A program made the position numbers and the translations under genes. From the NCBI RefSeq assembly GCF_002973525.1, contig NZ_PVEN01000001.1:558001-622000 (forward strand): DNA of 64,000 nucleotides, read 5' to 3'. The notes below the pieces were generated by a model, which saw only the letters and a list, made by a program, of their open reading frames with translations, ran no database searches and was not told where the DNA came from. This document shows, one piece after another, positions 16,481-25,114 of the stretch; within the stretch, counting starts at the first letter, position 1; every line of letters begins with the position of its first letter. This DNA is from Paraburkholderia sp. BL21I4N1 (GTDB lineage: Bacteria > Pseudomonadota > Gammaproteobacteria > Burkholderiales > Burkholderiaceae).

Positions 16481-16634
16481 AATATCGCCGGCACGAAGGG
16501 CCGGCGACCAGGCAAGTTTTGAACGTTCCAGTTCGACCTTGAACAGTCAATCAATCGCGATGCCGCAAGCCGCCGTTCATGGCGCGAATGAAGCGGGTAC
16601 GTTTTTGCTGGCTGCACGACGGATGCCGCATCAC

Positions 16635-19424
16635 TTACCACGGCATGTCAGATCGGTCCTCTCCTACTCCGAGTCCGAAAACTCTCTGCACCGCTTCTAT
16701 TCTCGAACTTACGTCGAGCTTTTCGAAGATGTTTTTCAGGTGCCATTTGACCGTCTCAGGTGCCAGTTTCAGCAACCGGCCGATTTCCTTGTTCGAAAGG
16801 CCACGGGCAACGTACCTGAGTACCTCGAACTCTCTCGCGCTAAGAACGTCCGGTGACATCGGCACGGCCTCGACATGCACGGGCGATGCGGCCGGTGAAT
16901 TGCCGAGGGCGTCAAAAGCAATCAGCAGCCTGTCGACATACGCAGTTTCCGCCGTGGAAACATGCGCGGAAGCGAGGCGAAATCGCTGTAGTAACGCGCG
17001 CACGGGTGGCCCTTCATCCACAAAGCTATTAATCATGCCACTCTGCCTTCCGAGACGCAGCGCTCGCTCGAGCGCGCCGAGCGCCTTGTCGGGCGCTCCG
17101 CATTGCGCAAGCGCACACGAGGACAGCAAGGAAGCCAAAACCTCCGAATAGCGCCTACCCGTGGCGGCCAGAGTATCGAGCAAAGGGCTGAGCAGCATGA
17201 CGGCTTCATCTGCACGATCTCCGGCAATCAGTACGCGCGCCCGCAGGAGACAGTAGCTTGTCCAGGTGTCGACCGCGCACCCCGTCCGCCCTTCGCACAT
17301 CGCTGGCACGCTCTTGCTTAGTTCATCGGCGATCTGCCTGGCTTCGTCAACGTTGCCCTCTACAAGGAGCAATCTGACCGTTTCGGCATCCAGCGCCAAC
17401 TTCAGACGTAGCCAGCGGCGGGTTACCGCGGCCTGTCGACCGTCTTCAAGAATAGCCAGCGCCGAACCCATTTCCCCGTCGCGCCACAGCAAGCGTGCCG
17501 CGCAGAGGATGTGGCGCATCAAACCCGTTAGCGGCGAGGTATCCAACGCAATGGTCGTGCGGCCCGCGATCATCTTCCGGGCTTCAGGCAGTTCGTTGAA
17601 CTCGTAGTGGATCGCAGCAAGGCAACTGGCCGCCCACGTTGCGCAGGACGACGAGTGGCCCCAGGCTTTTTCGATGCGATAAAACATCGCCTCAAAAATT
17701 CGCCTTGATTCAGACAGCTCGCCATGCACAAAGGCAGCAACGCCGAACGACGAGCGTCGAAACATATCCGAGTAGTCAGGCTCCTCATCTTGTTCGACCC
17801 GCTCGCCGACGGCGTCGCGTATTTCACCTATCTGGTCGAACCAGCCCCCATGCATCAGGCCGAAAAGCTGTGCGTATTGCGCGCAGCGTTGCACCCACGG
17901 CGCCGTCGGCGCCATCGAGGCTAGCGCCGCACTGCCTAGTTCGAGCGCCCGCTCGCTTTCCTCCGCCATGGTGGCAATCAATGCGCTGACCGCGTTGATC
18001 TCGGCCAATGCGGCTTCCTCGGCCATGGTGCTCTCTTTGCGACGCCGCCGGAAAAACTCGTCGGTAACGGCGGCAACTTCCTTCGAGGCGGCGTCCGGTT
18101 GAATCGAGAACACGAGCGCCCATGCTTTCGTAAGACGCAAACGAAGCCGTCCCTGAATGACATCCGGCGGCAGTTTTCCGATCCACCCTAGCAACATGTT
18201 CAACTCACCGCGCTCGAGCATTTCCGTCGCACAGTTCTCAACCCACTGTGCAGCCTGTTCGAGTTCGCCCGCAGCCAGGGCATGTCTGACTGCCTCGGGC
18301 CAAAGACCTGCTCCTGCAAACCATTGGGAGGCACGACGATGTAGCAACGGGACCTGTTGCGGCATCTGGCGGAGAAGGCGTCGGCGAAGCGCGTCGGACA
18401 GGAGCGCGTGATAGCGGTACCACTGCAGCGTTCCATCCAGCGGCCGGATGAACACGCTATGCCGCTCGAGCCAGTCGAGCTTGCTCCCGCTTCCGCTTCC
18501 TTCGCCTATGATGGCATCGCACAACGCAGGGGCGAGTCGTTCAAGAATCGACGTGTACAGCAGAAACTTCAGCATGGGGGGTGGCAGACGCGCAAGCACG
18601 GTATCGTTCAGGTACGAATCGATTCCGGAGGTGGCGCCGACCAGATTGCCAGCGACCTTGGCCGCATCGCCCCCATCGCGCAGCGCGAGAGAAGCCAGTT
18701 GCAAGCCGGCGACCCATCCTTCCGTTGCGTCGTTCAGCAATTCGACGCTGGTCCGGTCAAGCGGCACAGTGCCTGTCCGTTCAAAAAACGCCTGCGCGTC
18801 GGCATTCGAAAAGCGCAGATCGTCGACATTAATACGTACTATTTCCTCTGGCGCTCGAAACTGGCCGACCATCAACGCAGGGCCACCTCGTGCCCCGAGC
18901 ACGATATGCATGTTCCGAGGGGCGTAGCGAAGCAAACGTGACGTAAGCGCAAGAACGGGTTTTGCGGTGAGACGATCGGCGTCATCCAGCATGAGGAAAA
19001 CGCGCCGGCCAGATGCCGCGATCCCATTCAGGAGCAATGAAATGACCGTTCTGATAGGAGTCAGCGGATCGTTATTAAGCATCTGCTGCGCTTGCGAGGC
19101 AATTTCCGCCGAAGCCCTGGAGAATGCGGCCACCAGGTAGGCGCAGAACTGCTGCGGATCGTCATCTTCTTCGTCGAGACTGAGCCATGCGACAAGATGC
19201 TTTTGCTGCGACAGCGCTTCACTCCATTCCGCCAGCAAGGTCGTCTTACCGAACCCCGCGGGGGCCGTTACGACAGTGATGCTACGAACCGGCTGATTAC
19301 GTAACCACTCAAGAAACACGGGTCGTTGCACACAGCCAGCCTGCAGAGGGGGCGGCAGCATCTTGGTCTGAATCAGCGACACGCTCCATTGGCGATCGGC
19401 ACTGTCTGACGATGCATGCATCAT
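16635..19424 (-). CDS. Large MalT-like LuxR-family ATP-dependent regulator (LAL type)
   Basis: A 929-residue STAND-type transcription factor. An N-terminal NTPase domain has Walker [12 protein letters not shown] near residue 58, Walker B-like [11 protein letters not shown] and the arm region with [10 protein letters not shown]; a long helical TPR-like sensor region covers roughly residues 350-850; the C-terminal LuxR helix-turn-helix is [20 protein letters not shown] followed by [18 protein letters not shown]. Two ATGs in tandem (19424, 19421) follow AGAGGG. The gene is 150 bp downstream of the proline dehydrogenase gene on the same strand and the pairing suggests control of amino-acid catabolism, which is inferred only. 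Base use in this gene and the next looks less GC-rich than the neighbours, hinting at separate acquisition. Confidence 0.92.
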   Translation of the reverse strand: MMHASSDSADRQWSVSLIQTKMLPPPLQAGCVQRPVFLEWLRNQPVRSITVVTAPAGFGKTTLLAEWSEALSQQKHLVAWLSLDEEDDDPQQFCAYLVAAFSRASAEIASQAQQMLNNDPLTPIRTVISLLLNGIAASGRRVFLMLDDADRLTAKPVLALTSRLLRYAPRNMHIVLGARGGPALMVGQFRAPEEIVRINVDDLRFSNADAQAFFERTGTVPLDRTSVELLNDATEGWVAGLQLASLALRDGGDAAKVAGNLVGATSGIDSYLNDTVLARLPPPMLKFLLYTSILERLAPALCDAIIGEGSGSGSKLDWLERHSVFIRPLDGTLQWYRYHALLSDALRRRLLRQMPQQVPLLHRRASQWFAGAGLWPEAVRHALAAGELEQAAQWVENCATEMLERGELNMLLGWIGKLPPDVIQGRLRLRLTKAWALVFSIQPDAASKEVAAVTDEFFRRRRKESTMAEEAALAEINAVSALIATMAEESERALELGSAALASMAPTAPWVQRCAQYAQLFGLMHGGWFDQIGEIRDAVGERVEQDEEPDYSDMFRRSSFGVAAFVHGELSESRRIFEAMFYRIEKAWGHSSSCATWAASCLAAIHYEFNELPEARKMIAGRTTIALDTSPLTGLMRHILCAARLLWRDGEMGSALAILEDGRQAAVTRRWLRLKLALDAETVRLLLVEGNVDEARQIADELSKSVPAMCEGRTGCAVDTWTSYCLLRARVLIAGDRADEAVMLLSPLLDTLAATGRRYSEVLASLLSSCALAQCGAPDKALGALERALRLGRQSGMINSFVDEGPPVRALLQRFRLASAHVSTAETAYVDRLLIAFDALGNSPAASPVHVEAVPMSPDVLSAREFEVLRYVARGLSNKEIGRLLKLAPETVKWHLKNIFEKLDVSSRIEAVQRVFGLGVGEDRSDMPW

Positions 19425-19574
19425 TGCCCTCTTCTGGAACCCCGACCCCGGCGATCATAGCGCGTAATTTAACATTTGCTATCGCTATTGCCATGACGCG
19501 TCGCTCACCTTTCCGCCCGGGTAAGAGCGGGACCAGATACGGTCGGTCCCGCGCCAGGAATGCTGCCGTAAGTA

Positions 19575-20495
19575 TTAGCGAGCCAACGGACTGCGGAGCA
19601 TCGCAGCCAGGATATAGCCGGCAATTCGCGGATTCTCCTTGATTCGCCTGGTGCTGTAGCCGTACCAGTCATGACCGTACGGCACATAGACGCGAACGTT
19701 AAATCCTTGCGCAAGCAAAGCATCGCGCAGCGGCTCGCACACCCCCAACAACATCTGGAACTCGAATCGTGACCTGTCAATCCGCTCGCGTTCCAGCCAA
19801 TCTGTCAGCGTATCGATCAAATCCGCGTCGTGCGTTGCAATGCCCACGAACGATCCCGCTTCTATTGCGCTTGTAACGTGCCGAACGAAGTGCGCATTGA
19901 TCGCGGCCCGATCCTTCGATGCACCGTTGACGAGATGCTCGTTTGCCTCTGCATATATTCCCTTGCAAATGCGCATGCGGCTCTTGCGTGCCTGCAATGG
20001 AACGATGTCGTCGTTCGTGCGAACCAGATACGATTGCAGTGCGATTCCGACGGGATATCCGTCGGCTTCCAGCTTCAAAAAAGCGTCGAGCGTTTTCTGG
20101 GTGCAACTGATGTTTTCCATATCGATGCATGCGCTGATTCCTTGCAATGCCGCCGCTCGCAGAATCATCGAGACTCGCGTCACGCATGCGCTTTCATCGA
20201 GATGCAGCCCCAAAGCGGTGAGTTTTATAGACAGCTCCGTGGGCTCGTTTTCCACACCGAGCTCCTGGACGAGATTGAGATAATCGCGAGCCATCGACTC
20301 TGCCTGATCCGACGACGATGCAGTCTCGCCCAGCACATCGACGGTTGTTCGGAAGCCTGCTGCGTGGAGTACGTCGATGCGCGCGCGGGCATCGAAGAGG
20401 GTTTCGCCGGCAATGTAGCGACGGGAGATCTTACGGATCAGCGAACGGGGAACCAGCGGGATGGCGCGAGCCGCCATCGTATTGAGAATACGCAT
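19575..20495 (-). CDS. Monofunctional proline dehydrogenase
   Basis: FAD-dependent enzyme that oxidises proline to pyrroline-5-carboxylate, the first step of proline catabolism, usually membrane-associated and passing electrons to quinone. The 306-residue protein has the TIM-barrel signatures GETLFDARARIDVLHAAGFR, TVDVLGE, SIKLTALGL, SACIDMEN, RICKGIYAE, ATHDADLID, FQMLLGVCEP and the substrate-binding YGHDWYGYSTRRIKENPRIA, where the two Arg hold the proline carboxylate. I use ATG 20495, which gives the normal length of stand-alone enzymes; longer in-frame starts (20558, 20714) add an unrelated stretch that contains a perfect palindrome. Because it lacks the P5C dehydrogenase and DNA-binding parts of PutA, it is an additional or alternative enzyme. 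Confidence 0.92.
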   Translation of the reverse strand: MRILNTMAARAIPLVPRSLIRKISRRYIAGETLFDARARIDVLHAAGFRTTVDVLGETASSSDQAESMARDYLNLVQELGVENEPTELSIKLTALGLHLDESACVTRVSMILRAAALQGISACIDMENISCTQKTLDAFLKLEADGYPVGIALQSYLVRTNDDIVPLQARKSRMRICKGIYAEANEHLVNGASKDRAAINAHFVRHVTSAIEAGSFVGIATHDADLIDTLTDWLERERIDRSRFEFQMLLGVCEPLRDALLAQGFNVRVYVPYGHDWYGYSTRRIKENPRIAGYILAAMLRSPLAR

Positions 20496-20942
20496 GTTGT
20501 GGTCTCTTGAATACGCAGTCGCGCGAATCTGGACGTGATAGGTCGATTCGAGCGACATCGCCGGAACTGTTATTGACAACAGTTCCGGGACGAATGCCGG
20601 CGCGGACGCAATCACTGCGTCTACCCAGGCTTTCAGTACGTTTTCGAGGGAGGCCAGGCAGCTGCGTACATTGTTCGAGCGAAGTCTTTTGCAGTTAACT
20701 ATGGGGTGAGTCAATGCCCGATTGCTTCATGTCATTCAGGCGTTGGGAATCGTAGCATGAACGCACAGACGGTTGATGAGCCGATGCACGCTGCGCTGAA
20801 CAAGCCTTGAGTCGATGGCCGGGCGTTGTGCATCCAGTGTGGCGTCTCGCGCGTAATCATGGGATGAGCCGCGCGGCGGCTCCAAAACGCGCCCTCTCGC
20901 GGAGCCGCACCGCCAGGCCATCGCTCTCAACGGACCCATCGC
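20496..20942. other. 447-bp intergenic region between proline dehydrogenase and DUF2878 genes
   Basis: Divergent promoter region without a convincing gene. The main structure is the perfect inverted repeat at 20561-20588. The open frames that cross it on either strand are Arg/Ser-rich and lack ribosome sites. Confidence 0.6.
20561..20588. promoter_or_regulatory. Perfect 11-bp inverted repeat in the proline dehydrogenase leader
   Basis: Arms CCGGAACTGTT and AACAGTTCCGG flank ATTGAC. The repeat lies 66 bp upstream of the proline dehydrogenase start and has no T-tract on either side, so an operator or an mRNA leader hairpin is more likely than a terminator. Confidence 0.6.
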
Positions 20943-21518
20943 ATGCAATCGATGAAAAATTCGCTCGCTGGTCTCTTCGCGCGAGGCGGCAGCGGCTCGG
21001 TCGCCGGACTCTACTTCGTGGTCTGTCAGGCCGGCTGGTTCGTCTGCGTGTTGAGCGCCGCGCATGGCGCCGGCTGGCTCGGGATGGGGTTCGCGGCATG
21101 CGCCGTCGTCTGGCACCTGACGCGCGTGCCTGAGCCCCGGCGTGAAGCGCGGCTGCTGATGGTGACGGTGGGCGTCGGCATGATCTGGGAGAGCGTGCTG
21201 GTGTACGCGGGCCTGCTGGTCTATCCGAGCGGCACGACGATCGAAGGTTGCGCGCCCTACTGGATGAGCGCGCTATGGGCGCTGTTCGCGATCCAGTTCA
21301 ACGTGGTGTTCGCGTGGTTGCGCACGCGGCCGATGCTGGCCGCTGTACTTGGCGCAATCGCCGGGCCGCTGTCGTTTCGAGCCGGCGCCGCGTTGGGCGC
21401 GGTGCATTTCAACCGGCCGTACGCGGCGTGGATCGCGCTCGCGATCGGTTGGGCCGTGCTGTTGCCCGCGCTGCTGCAGCTTGCAAAACGCTGGGACGGC
21501 GTGCATCGCGAAACTTAA
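20943..21518 (+). CDS. DUF2878 family integral membrane protein
   Basis: A 191-residue inner-membrane protein with five to six hydrophobic segments (for example GLYFVVCQAGWFVCVLSA, LVYAGLLVYP, WALFAIQFNVVFAWL, IALAIGWAVLLPALL). The motif GTTIEGCAPYWMSALWALFA in the middle is typical of DUF2878. Function unknown. DUF2878 genes often belong to clusters with a flavoprotein, a cyclopropane-fatty-acid-synthase-like enzyme and an ECF sigma factor under light or singlet-oxygen control; here the sigma gene is 4.5 kb away with two minus-strand genes in between. ATG 20943 is used; ATG 20952 is an alternative, and neither has a strong ribosome site. Confidence 0.82.
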   Translation: MQSMKNSLAGLFARGGSGSVAGLYFVVCQAGWFVCVLSAAHGAGWLGMGFAACAVVWHLTRVPEPRREARLLMVTVGVGMIWESVLVYAGLLVYPSGTTIEGCAPYWMSALWALFAIQFNVVFAWLRTRPMLAAVLGAIAGPLSFRAGAALGAVHFNRPYAAWIALAIGWAVLLPALLQLAKRWDGVHRET

Positions 21519-21636
21519 GCGCATTTACTGCATCCGCCGCATGCCGGCTAAGGCGGCAAAAAAACGCCATCGCGGAATGCCCCTTGCTAAAGGTCTATTG
21601 ATTGAATTGGATGGACCTTAACCGGAGGCTTTGCGC

Positions 21637-22323
21637 ATGAAACCTTATATCGTCGTTCACATGATGTCCTCGCTCGACGGCCGCAGTCTCACCGACGGCT
21701 GGCATCTCGACTTCGCGTCGGACCTGTACGAAGACACCGCGGCCACTTTTAAGGCCGACGGCTGGATCTGCGGCCGCGTGACCATGCAGGAGATTTCGCA
21801 CGGCGACGATTATCCGAAGGGTCTCGCGAAAGGCACCGTGCCGCGTACGGACCATATCGTCGAGCGCAACGCCGCTCAGTATGCAATCTCCATCGACCCG
21901 CAAGGACGTGTGGCCTGGAAGAGCAACACGGCGTTGAAATCGCACGTGGTCGAAGTGCTCACCAGTCAGGTGAGCGACGACTATCTCGCGTACTTGCAAT
22001 CGATCGGTGTGTCGTACGTATTCGGCGGAGAACATGAGATCGATCTCGGCAAAGTGGTGCAGACGCTCGCGCACGAATTGGGCGTGAAGACATTGATCGT
22101 GGAGGGCGGCTCGCATGTGAGCGGTGCGTTCGTGAACGCGGGACTCGTGGACGAAGTGAGTGTGCTGATCGTGCCGCTGGTGGATGGCCGTAGCGAGCAT
22201 CCGTCTTCATTCGAAGTGGCCATGGATAAATGGCAAGCGCCCGCGTATCTGAAACTGACATCGGTCGAAAAAACACAACACGATGCAGTCTGGTTGCGTT
22301 ACACGAAGTTGGTGAAGGTATAA
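21637..22323 (+). CDS. RibD C-terminal-domain (DHFR-like) reductase
   Basis: A 228-residue stand-alone protein with the RibD C-terminal/dihydrofolate-reductase-like fold, related to pyrimidine reductases of riboflavin synthesis but lacking a deaminase domain. Visible motifs: PYIVVHMMSSLDGRSLTDGW at the N-terminus (substrate and NADPH site), GWICGRVTM near residue 45, and the nucleotide-binding stretch LIVEGGSHVSGAFV followed by LVDEVSVLIVPLVDG. ATG 21637 is preceded by CCGGAGG at suitable spacing. Such single-domain proteins usually act as general NADPH reductases; substrate unknown. It ends just before a strong bidirectional hairpin. Confidence 0.88.
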   Translation: MKPYIVVHMMSSLDGRSLTDGWHLDFASDLYEDTAATFKADGWICGRVTMQEISHGDDYPKGLAKGTVPRTDHIVERNAAQYAISIDPQGRVAWKSNTALKSHVVEVLTSQVSDDYLAYLQSIGVSYVFGGEHEIDLGKVVQTLAHELGVKTLIVEGGSHVSGAFVNAGLVDEVSVLIVPLVDGRSEHPSSFEVAMDKWQAPAYLKLTSVEKTQHDAVWLRYTKLVKV

Positions 22324-22337
22324 AAAGGCGGCAGAAA

Positions 22338-22383
22338 GAAGCGCGGCCCGGAGAGCGCTGTTCCGCTCTCCGGGCCGCGCTTC
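22338..22383. terminator. Bidirectional hairpin between convergent genes
   Basis: A perfect 20-bp stem (left arm 22338-22357, right arm 22364-22383, beginning GAAGCGCGGCC) with a 6-base loop lies between the reductase and the DUF4410 gene. T-tracts are short, so it is a strong structure but not a textbook intrinsic terminator. Confidence 0.75.
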
Positions 22384-22402
22384 GCAACGCGTTCCAGGCC
22401 GC

Positions 22403-23170
22403 TTAACTTTTCGCCTGTTGCGTGGACAACCAGCCGCCGCTCACCCCGATCTGCGCGATCTGTTTAGCAACCGCGTCGCCGAGGCGTTTCGCATCCGCCG
22501 AGACGCCGGTCTTTTTCGTTTCCGATACCGCGTGCAAGCCGCCGCCCACCGCCGCCGTCGTCGCGATACTACCGGCCGCCGCACCCACGCCGCCGGTTGC
22601 CACCATGCCGGGCGCCTTACCGCTGTCGCCCGAAGCGCTGAAGCTTTGCACGAGGCGCGCCTCGCCGCCCGCCGGTTTATACAGAATCTGCACCGAACTG
22701 CTCACCTGGCTCTTGCCCGCGCCGAGGCCGATCAGAATGCGGCGACGGCGATTGCCCGAGTCGATCGTGTCGAAGCTGCCTTGCACGAGCAGCACGTTCT
22801 GATCGGCGGGCGCCGGAATGTCCGAGCGAATCGCACGCAAGCCCATCGATTGCAATTGATGGACGATTTCGTCCGCCACCTGTTCACGCACGGCGAGCGC
22901 ATCGGCCGCCTGTTTTTCCGCCGCCGACGAACCGTCCATCTGCGTCTTCAGTTTTTGCAGCATGCCGCCGTCGAGTTTCACCTGATCGGAATCGGTGGCG
23001 AACGTGTAGACATAAATATTGTCCGGGCGCACTTGCGGCTGCGCGGTGGCCGCGCTCGCGTTGTCGATGTGACCGCCGGCGCAACCGCTCAGCAGCGCGC
23101 TGCCGCAGACCAGCGCGATGCAGGCCAAACGGGCGGTTTGGTTCTTGAGGAAATTCAGTGAAAGCAACAT
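22403..23170 (-). CDS. DUF4410 domain lipoprotein
   Basis: A 255-residue exported lipoprotein: a hydrophobic signal (LACIALVCGSALLSG) ends in the lipobox LLSGCAGG with the acylated Cys at residue 30. The mature part matches the DUF4410 pattern, with an early strand NIYVYTFATD, the central VLLVQGSFDTIDSGNRRRRI and the late Gly-rich IGLGAGKSQVSSSVQI, then a helical tail with AKRLGDAVAKQIAQIG. Function unknown; the fold is thought to be like other envelope lipoproteins. It is read towards the reductase gene and is followed by the hairpin at 22338. Upstream lie a 25-bp palindrome and a possible tiny membrane peptide gene. Confidence 0.85.
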   Translation of the reverse strand: MLLSLNFLKNQTARLACIALVCGSALLSGCAGGHIDNASAATAQPQVRPDNIYVYTFATDSDQVKLDGGMLQKLKTQMDGSSAAEKQAADALAVREQVADEIVHQLQSMGLRAIRSDIPAPADQNVLLVQGSFDTIDSGNRRRRILIGLGAGKSQVSSSVQILYKPAGGEARLVQSFSASGDSGKAPGMVATGGVGAAAGSIATTAAVGGGLHAVSETKKTGVSADAKRLGDAVAKQIAQIGVSGGWLSTQQAKS

Positions 23171-23365
23171 GGTCGTCCTGTCGTCGGCACGCGGGTGCCG
23201 TTATGTTCGGGCGTCTCGTTCGGCGATCGGGCAACCGTAGGATCGTTGATCACCGGCGAGACGCACTCGCACGTTAAACACCTTGATCTCATGCGTTCGT
23301 TTCTTACGCACCGGCAGCGAAACGAAGTATGGGCGAGGTGCTGTTGCAACTCCATTCGACAATTA

Positions 23366-23390
23366 TTTCGCGCCATGTCATGGCGCGAAA
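23366..23390. promoter_or_regulatory. 25-bp perfect palindrome
   Basis: Arms TTTCGCGCCATG and CATGGCGCGAAA are exact 12-mers around a single T. The symmetry is better than most operators in the window. It lies 195 bp upstream of the DUF4410 gene start and 28 bp downstream of the tiny-peptide stop; no T-run follows on either strand. Confidence 0.6.
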
Positions 23391-23417
23391 CGTAGGGAGT
23401 TCCGCGTGATTCGGACG

Positions 23418-23501
23418 TCAGTTCAACGCGAGCCTGACGATGCAGCAAAGAACGAAGACGAGTAGGGCGGCGGCAACGGCCATGTTGAGCGGGTAGCGCA
23501 T
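23418..23501 (-). CDS. Possible 27-residue single-pass membrane peptide
   Basis: ATG at 23501 opens a 28-codon frame whose product starts MRYPLNMAVAAALLV and continues with hydrophobic residues including a CC pair, ending IVRLALN before TGA. The pattern of a short polar start, one 17-20 residue hydrophobic helix and a basic end is that of small membrane proteins (KdpF- or CydX-sized). GGTGAAG stands just upstream as a possible ribosome site. A longer overlapping frame on the same strand (23155-23508) is Arg/Cys-rich and less credible. No function can be given. Confidence 0.4.
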   Translation of the reverse strand: MRYPLNMAVAAALLVFVLCCIVRLALN

Positions 23502-23673
23502 TCTTCACCAGGCTCTAGCGTTTTGGAGCCTCCATCGTAATCACCTGACGGAAGATGAAAAGTGGGCAGTGAAGCGGCAATGTGGGGCAGCTAACGCATC
23601 CGGTCGAACAGCTTCGCGTTGTGCGTTGGCGGTAACGCTTCCAGTGCGCGGTCATGGAAAAGTCGTTGCATTG

Positions 23674-23841
23674 TCATCTTTCCGGACCGGCCGGCGGCTT
23701 GCTCGCGGCGGCAAGATCTTCCGACAGGCTGGTGCGTAAGGTAGCAATGGCCTGATCGGGATTGGCGGGCTTCAACTGCTCGCGCGCCAGTGAGTCGTAG
23801 ACGTAGTGACGCAGCATCGGATCTTGCGTTTTGCTCAGCAC
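23674..23841 (-). CDS. Short hypothetical ORF, possibly a gene remnant
   Basis: From GTG 23841 (or ATG 23817, 47 codons) a frame encodes a soluble, protein-like sequence including MLRHYVYDSLAREQLKPANP and DQAIATLRTSLSEDLAAASK, with regular helix periodicity and normal residue composition, unlike the antisense frames nearby. A stop stands shortly upstream in frame. Together with the fragment at 23884-23988 it may be an intact small gene or the end of a decayed one. Not recognised. Confidence 0.35.
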   Translation of the reverse strand: MLSKTQDPMLRHYVYDSLAREQLKPANPDQAIATLRTSLSEDLAAASKPPAGPER

Positions 23842-23883
23842 GCGACGCGCCGTTCCGTCGGGTTACTGAAGCCGCGCTGTAAC

Positions 23884-23988
23884 TTACCGTACCTTGCCTT
23901 CGGCACCATAAAAATCACCAACGCCTTGAAGCATCCGCCACGTAATCCAGGGCTCTGCCTGCTGGCGCAAGTTGGCCGGATGGCGCAT
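23884..23988 (-). CDS. Short hypothetical ORF (34 codons), possibly a gene remnant
   Basis: ATG 23988 begins MRHPANLRQQAEPWITW, continues RMLQGVGDFYGAEGKVR and stops at TAA. The composition is protein-like (Trp, Phe, Tyr and balanced charge), and it is read just before the frame at 23674-23841 on the same strand, 43 bp apart. No strong ribosome site is visible. It could be a real peptide or the 5' part of a gene broken by a frameshift. Not recognised. Confidence 0.3.
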   Translation of the reverse strand: MRHPANLRQQAEPWITWRMLQGVGDFYGAEGKVR

Positions 23989-24132
23989 GATTGACCCGAT
24001 GTGCCGTCCGACCCCAGAAGCGCATGGCTTCGCGGGACGCGCGGCGCACGCCGCGCCGCGGGTGCATGCGTCATGGCACACAATACGGCGACGCACCGCC
24101 GGCGCGTACTCAACCGTTAAGGAGGATTTCGC

Positions 24133-24558
24133 ATGGACCGACCTGACGCCGCCAATCCGTTTGGCGATTTCACCAAAATGCTGGAGCAGTTCAAGCTCCC
24201 CGGCTTCGACGTACCCGCCATCATGGAAGCGCGACGCAAGGACATGGAAGCGCTCGTTCAGGCAAATCAGACGGCCTTCCAGGGCATGCAGTCGCTCGCG
24301 CAGAAACAGGCGGATATGTTGCGCACCACGCTGGGCGAAATGCAGTCGCTGACGGGGCAGTTGTCGAGCGGCGGCGCCGCGCCTTCGTCGAAGGCCGCCG
24401 AACTGATCCAGCAAAGCCTGCACAAGTCGCTCGCCGACATGCAGCAACTCGCGCAAGCCGCGTATCAGACGCAAGCCGAGTCGTATGCGGTGATCGCAAA
24501 ACGCGTCGAGGAAAATGTGCAGGAACTGAAGTCGCTTCTTCAGCAGCAGAAGAAATAG
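24133..24558 (+). CDS. Phasin-family protein
   Basis: A 141-residue, almost entirely helical protein resembling the phasins that coat polyhydroxyalkanoate granules. The N-terminus NPFGDFTKMLEQFKLPGFDV and the following MEARRKDMEALVQANQTAF are typical of Burkholderiales phasins; the rest is amphipathic helix rich in Gln, Ala and Leu, ending in a coiled-coil-like tail (VEENVQELKSLLQQQKK). TAAGGAGG precedes the ATG at good spacing, and a strong terminator follows, so it is a single-gene unit. No PHA synthase or other PHA gene is nearby. A role in granule size and stress protection is inferred from family. Confidence 0.9.
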   Translation: MDRPDAANPFGDFTKMLEQFKLPGFDVPAIMEARRKDMEALVQANQTAFQGMQSLAQKQADMLRTTLGEMQSLTGQLSSGGAAPSSKAAELIQQSLHKSLADMQQLAQAAYQTQAESYAVIAKRVEENVQELKSLLQQQKK

Positions 24559-25114
24559 CCAGCGCCGGGATCGCGAATCCCGGCCGACGCCGCAAATGAC
24601 CTGTGTGTCATTTGCGGCTTTTTTTTGCCTCGGCAACGGCGCGTTGCGTGGGCTTCATCTCGTCACACGAAAGCATGCGGGGCAGTGCTTATCGTCAGAG
24701 GAAAACGCGATGTCGAGGCAGTTTATTCAGCACACGCTTACATCGACTGAGTAATGCAACGCGCATGGATGTTTTTTTACTACGTCCCCGTTATTTCATG
24801 CGCGTGTTCGCTTTAAACGGGCTCCGACGCGAAAATTTACGCGTAAGCACCGTCCGTTGGTGATCCTCTTCCTTACGATCAAACAGGCCTAAACGGAGGC
24901 GCGTCGCGTGGCGGTTTAAATTGCTGCGCAAACGATTGCAACGTCATGCCCGGCTCGCTAAAGTTTCGCGCTGCCACTCCGTTGACGCATTCACGCAAAC
25001 CAACCGGTGTGAATGCAGAACCGGCACCGCCGATCAGGAGTGCGCCCCTGGATTCCCGTTCCTGACCGACCCGGCCAAGGTCGTCATGAGCGTTTCACCT
25101 CGAAGGACATTCTC
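24559..25114. other. 556-bp intergenic region before the DUF2844/DUF3443 pair
   Basis: Holds the phasin terminator at 24589-24626; beyond it I see only weakly protein-like open frames and, at the end, the ribosome site AAGGA at 25102-25106 of the DUF2844 gene. No clear operator was found. Confidence 0.6.
24589..24626 (+). terminator. Intrinsic terminator of the phasin gene
   Basis: Perfect 12-bp arms GCCGCAAATGAC and GTCATTTGCGGC with a 6-base loop are followed by T8. Textbook Rho-independent terminator 31 bp after the phasin stop. Confidence 0.95.

Larger units (their letters stand above)
23171..24132. other. Gene-poor 960-bp region with very short ORFs
   Basis: No standard-length gene is convincing here. 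It holds a 25-bp palindrome (23366-23390), a possible 27-residue membrane peptide gene (23418-23501, minus), and two short minus-strand frames (23674-23841 and 23884-23988) that read like pieces of protein. The region ends with the ribosome site of the phasin gene. Confidence 0.5.

Noticed and set aside
23155..23508. 117-codon minus-strand frame overlapping the possible tiny membrane peptide and the DUF4410 start
   Set aside because: Arg/Cys/Ser-rich composition, overlaps the DUF4410 start region, no ribosome site.
24603..24863. 86-codon plus-strand frame after the phasin gene
   Set aside because: Begins inside the terminator hairpin, has no ribosome site and an Arg/Ser/Cys-rich composition.
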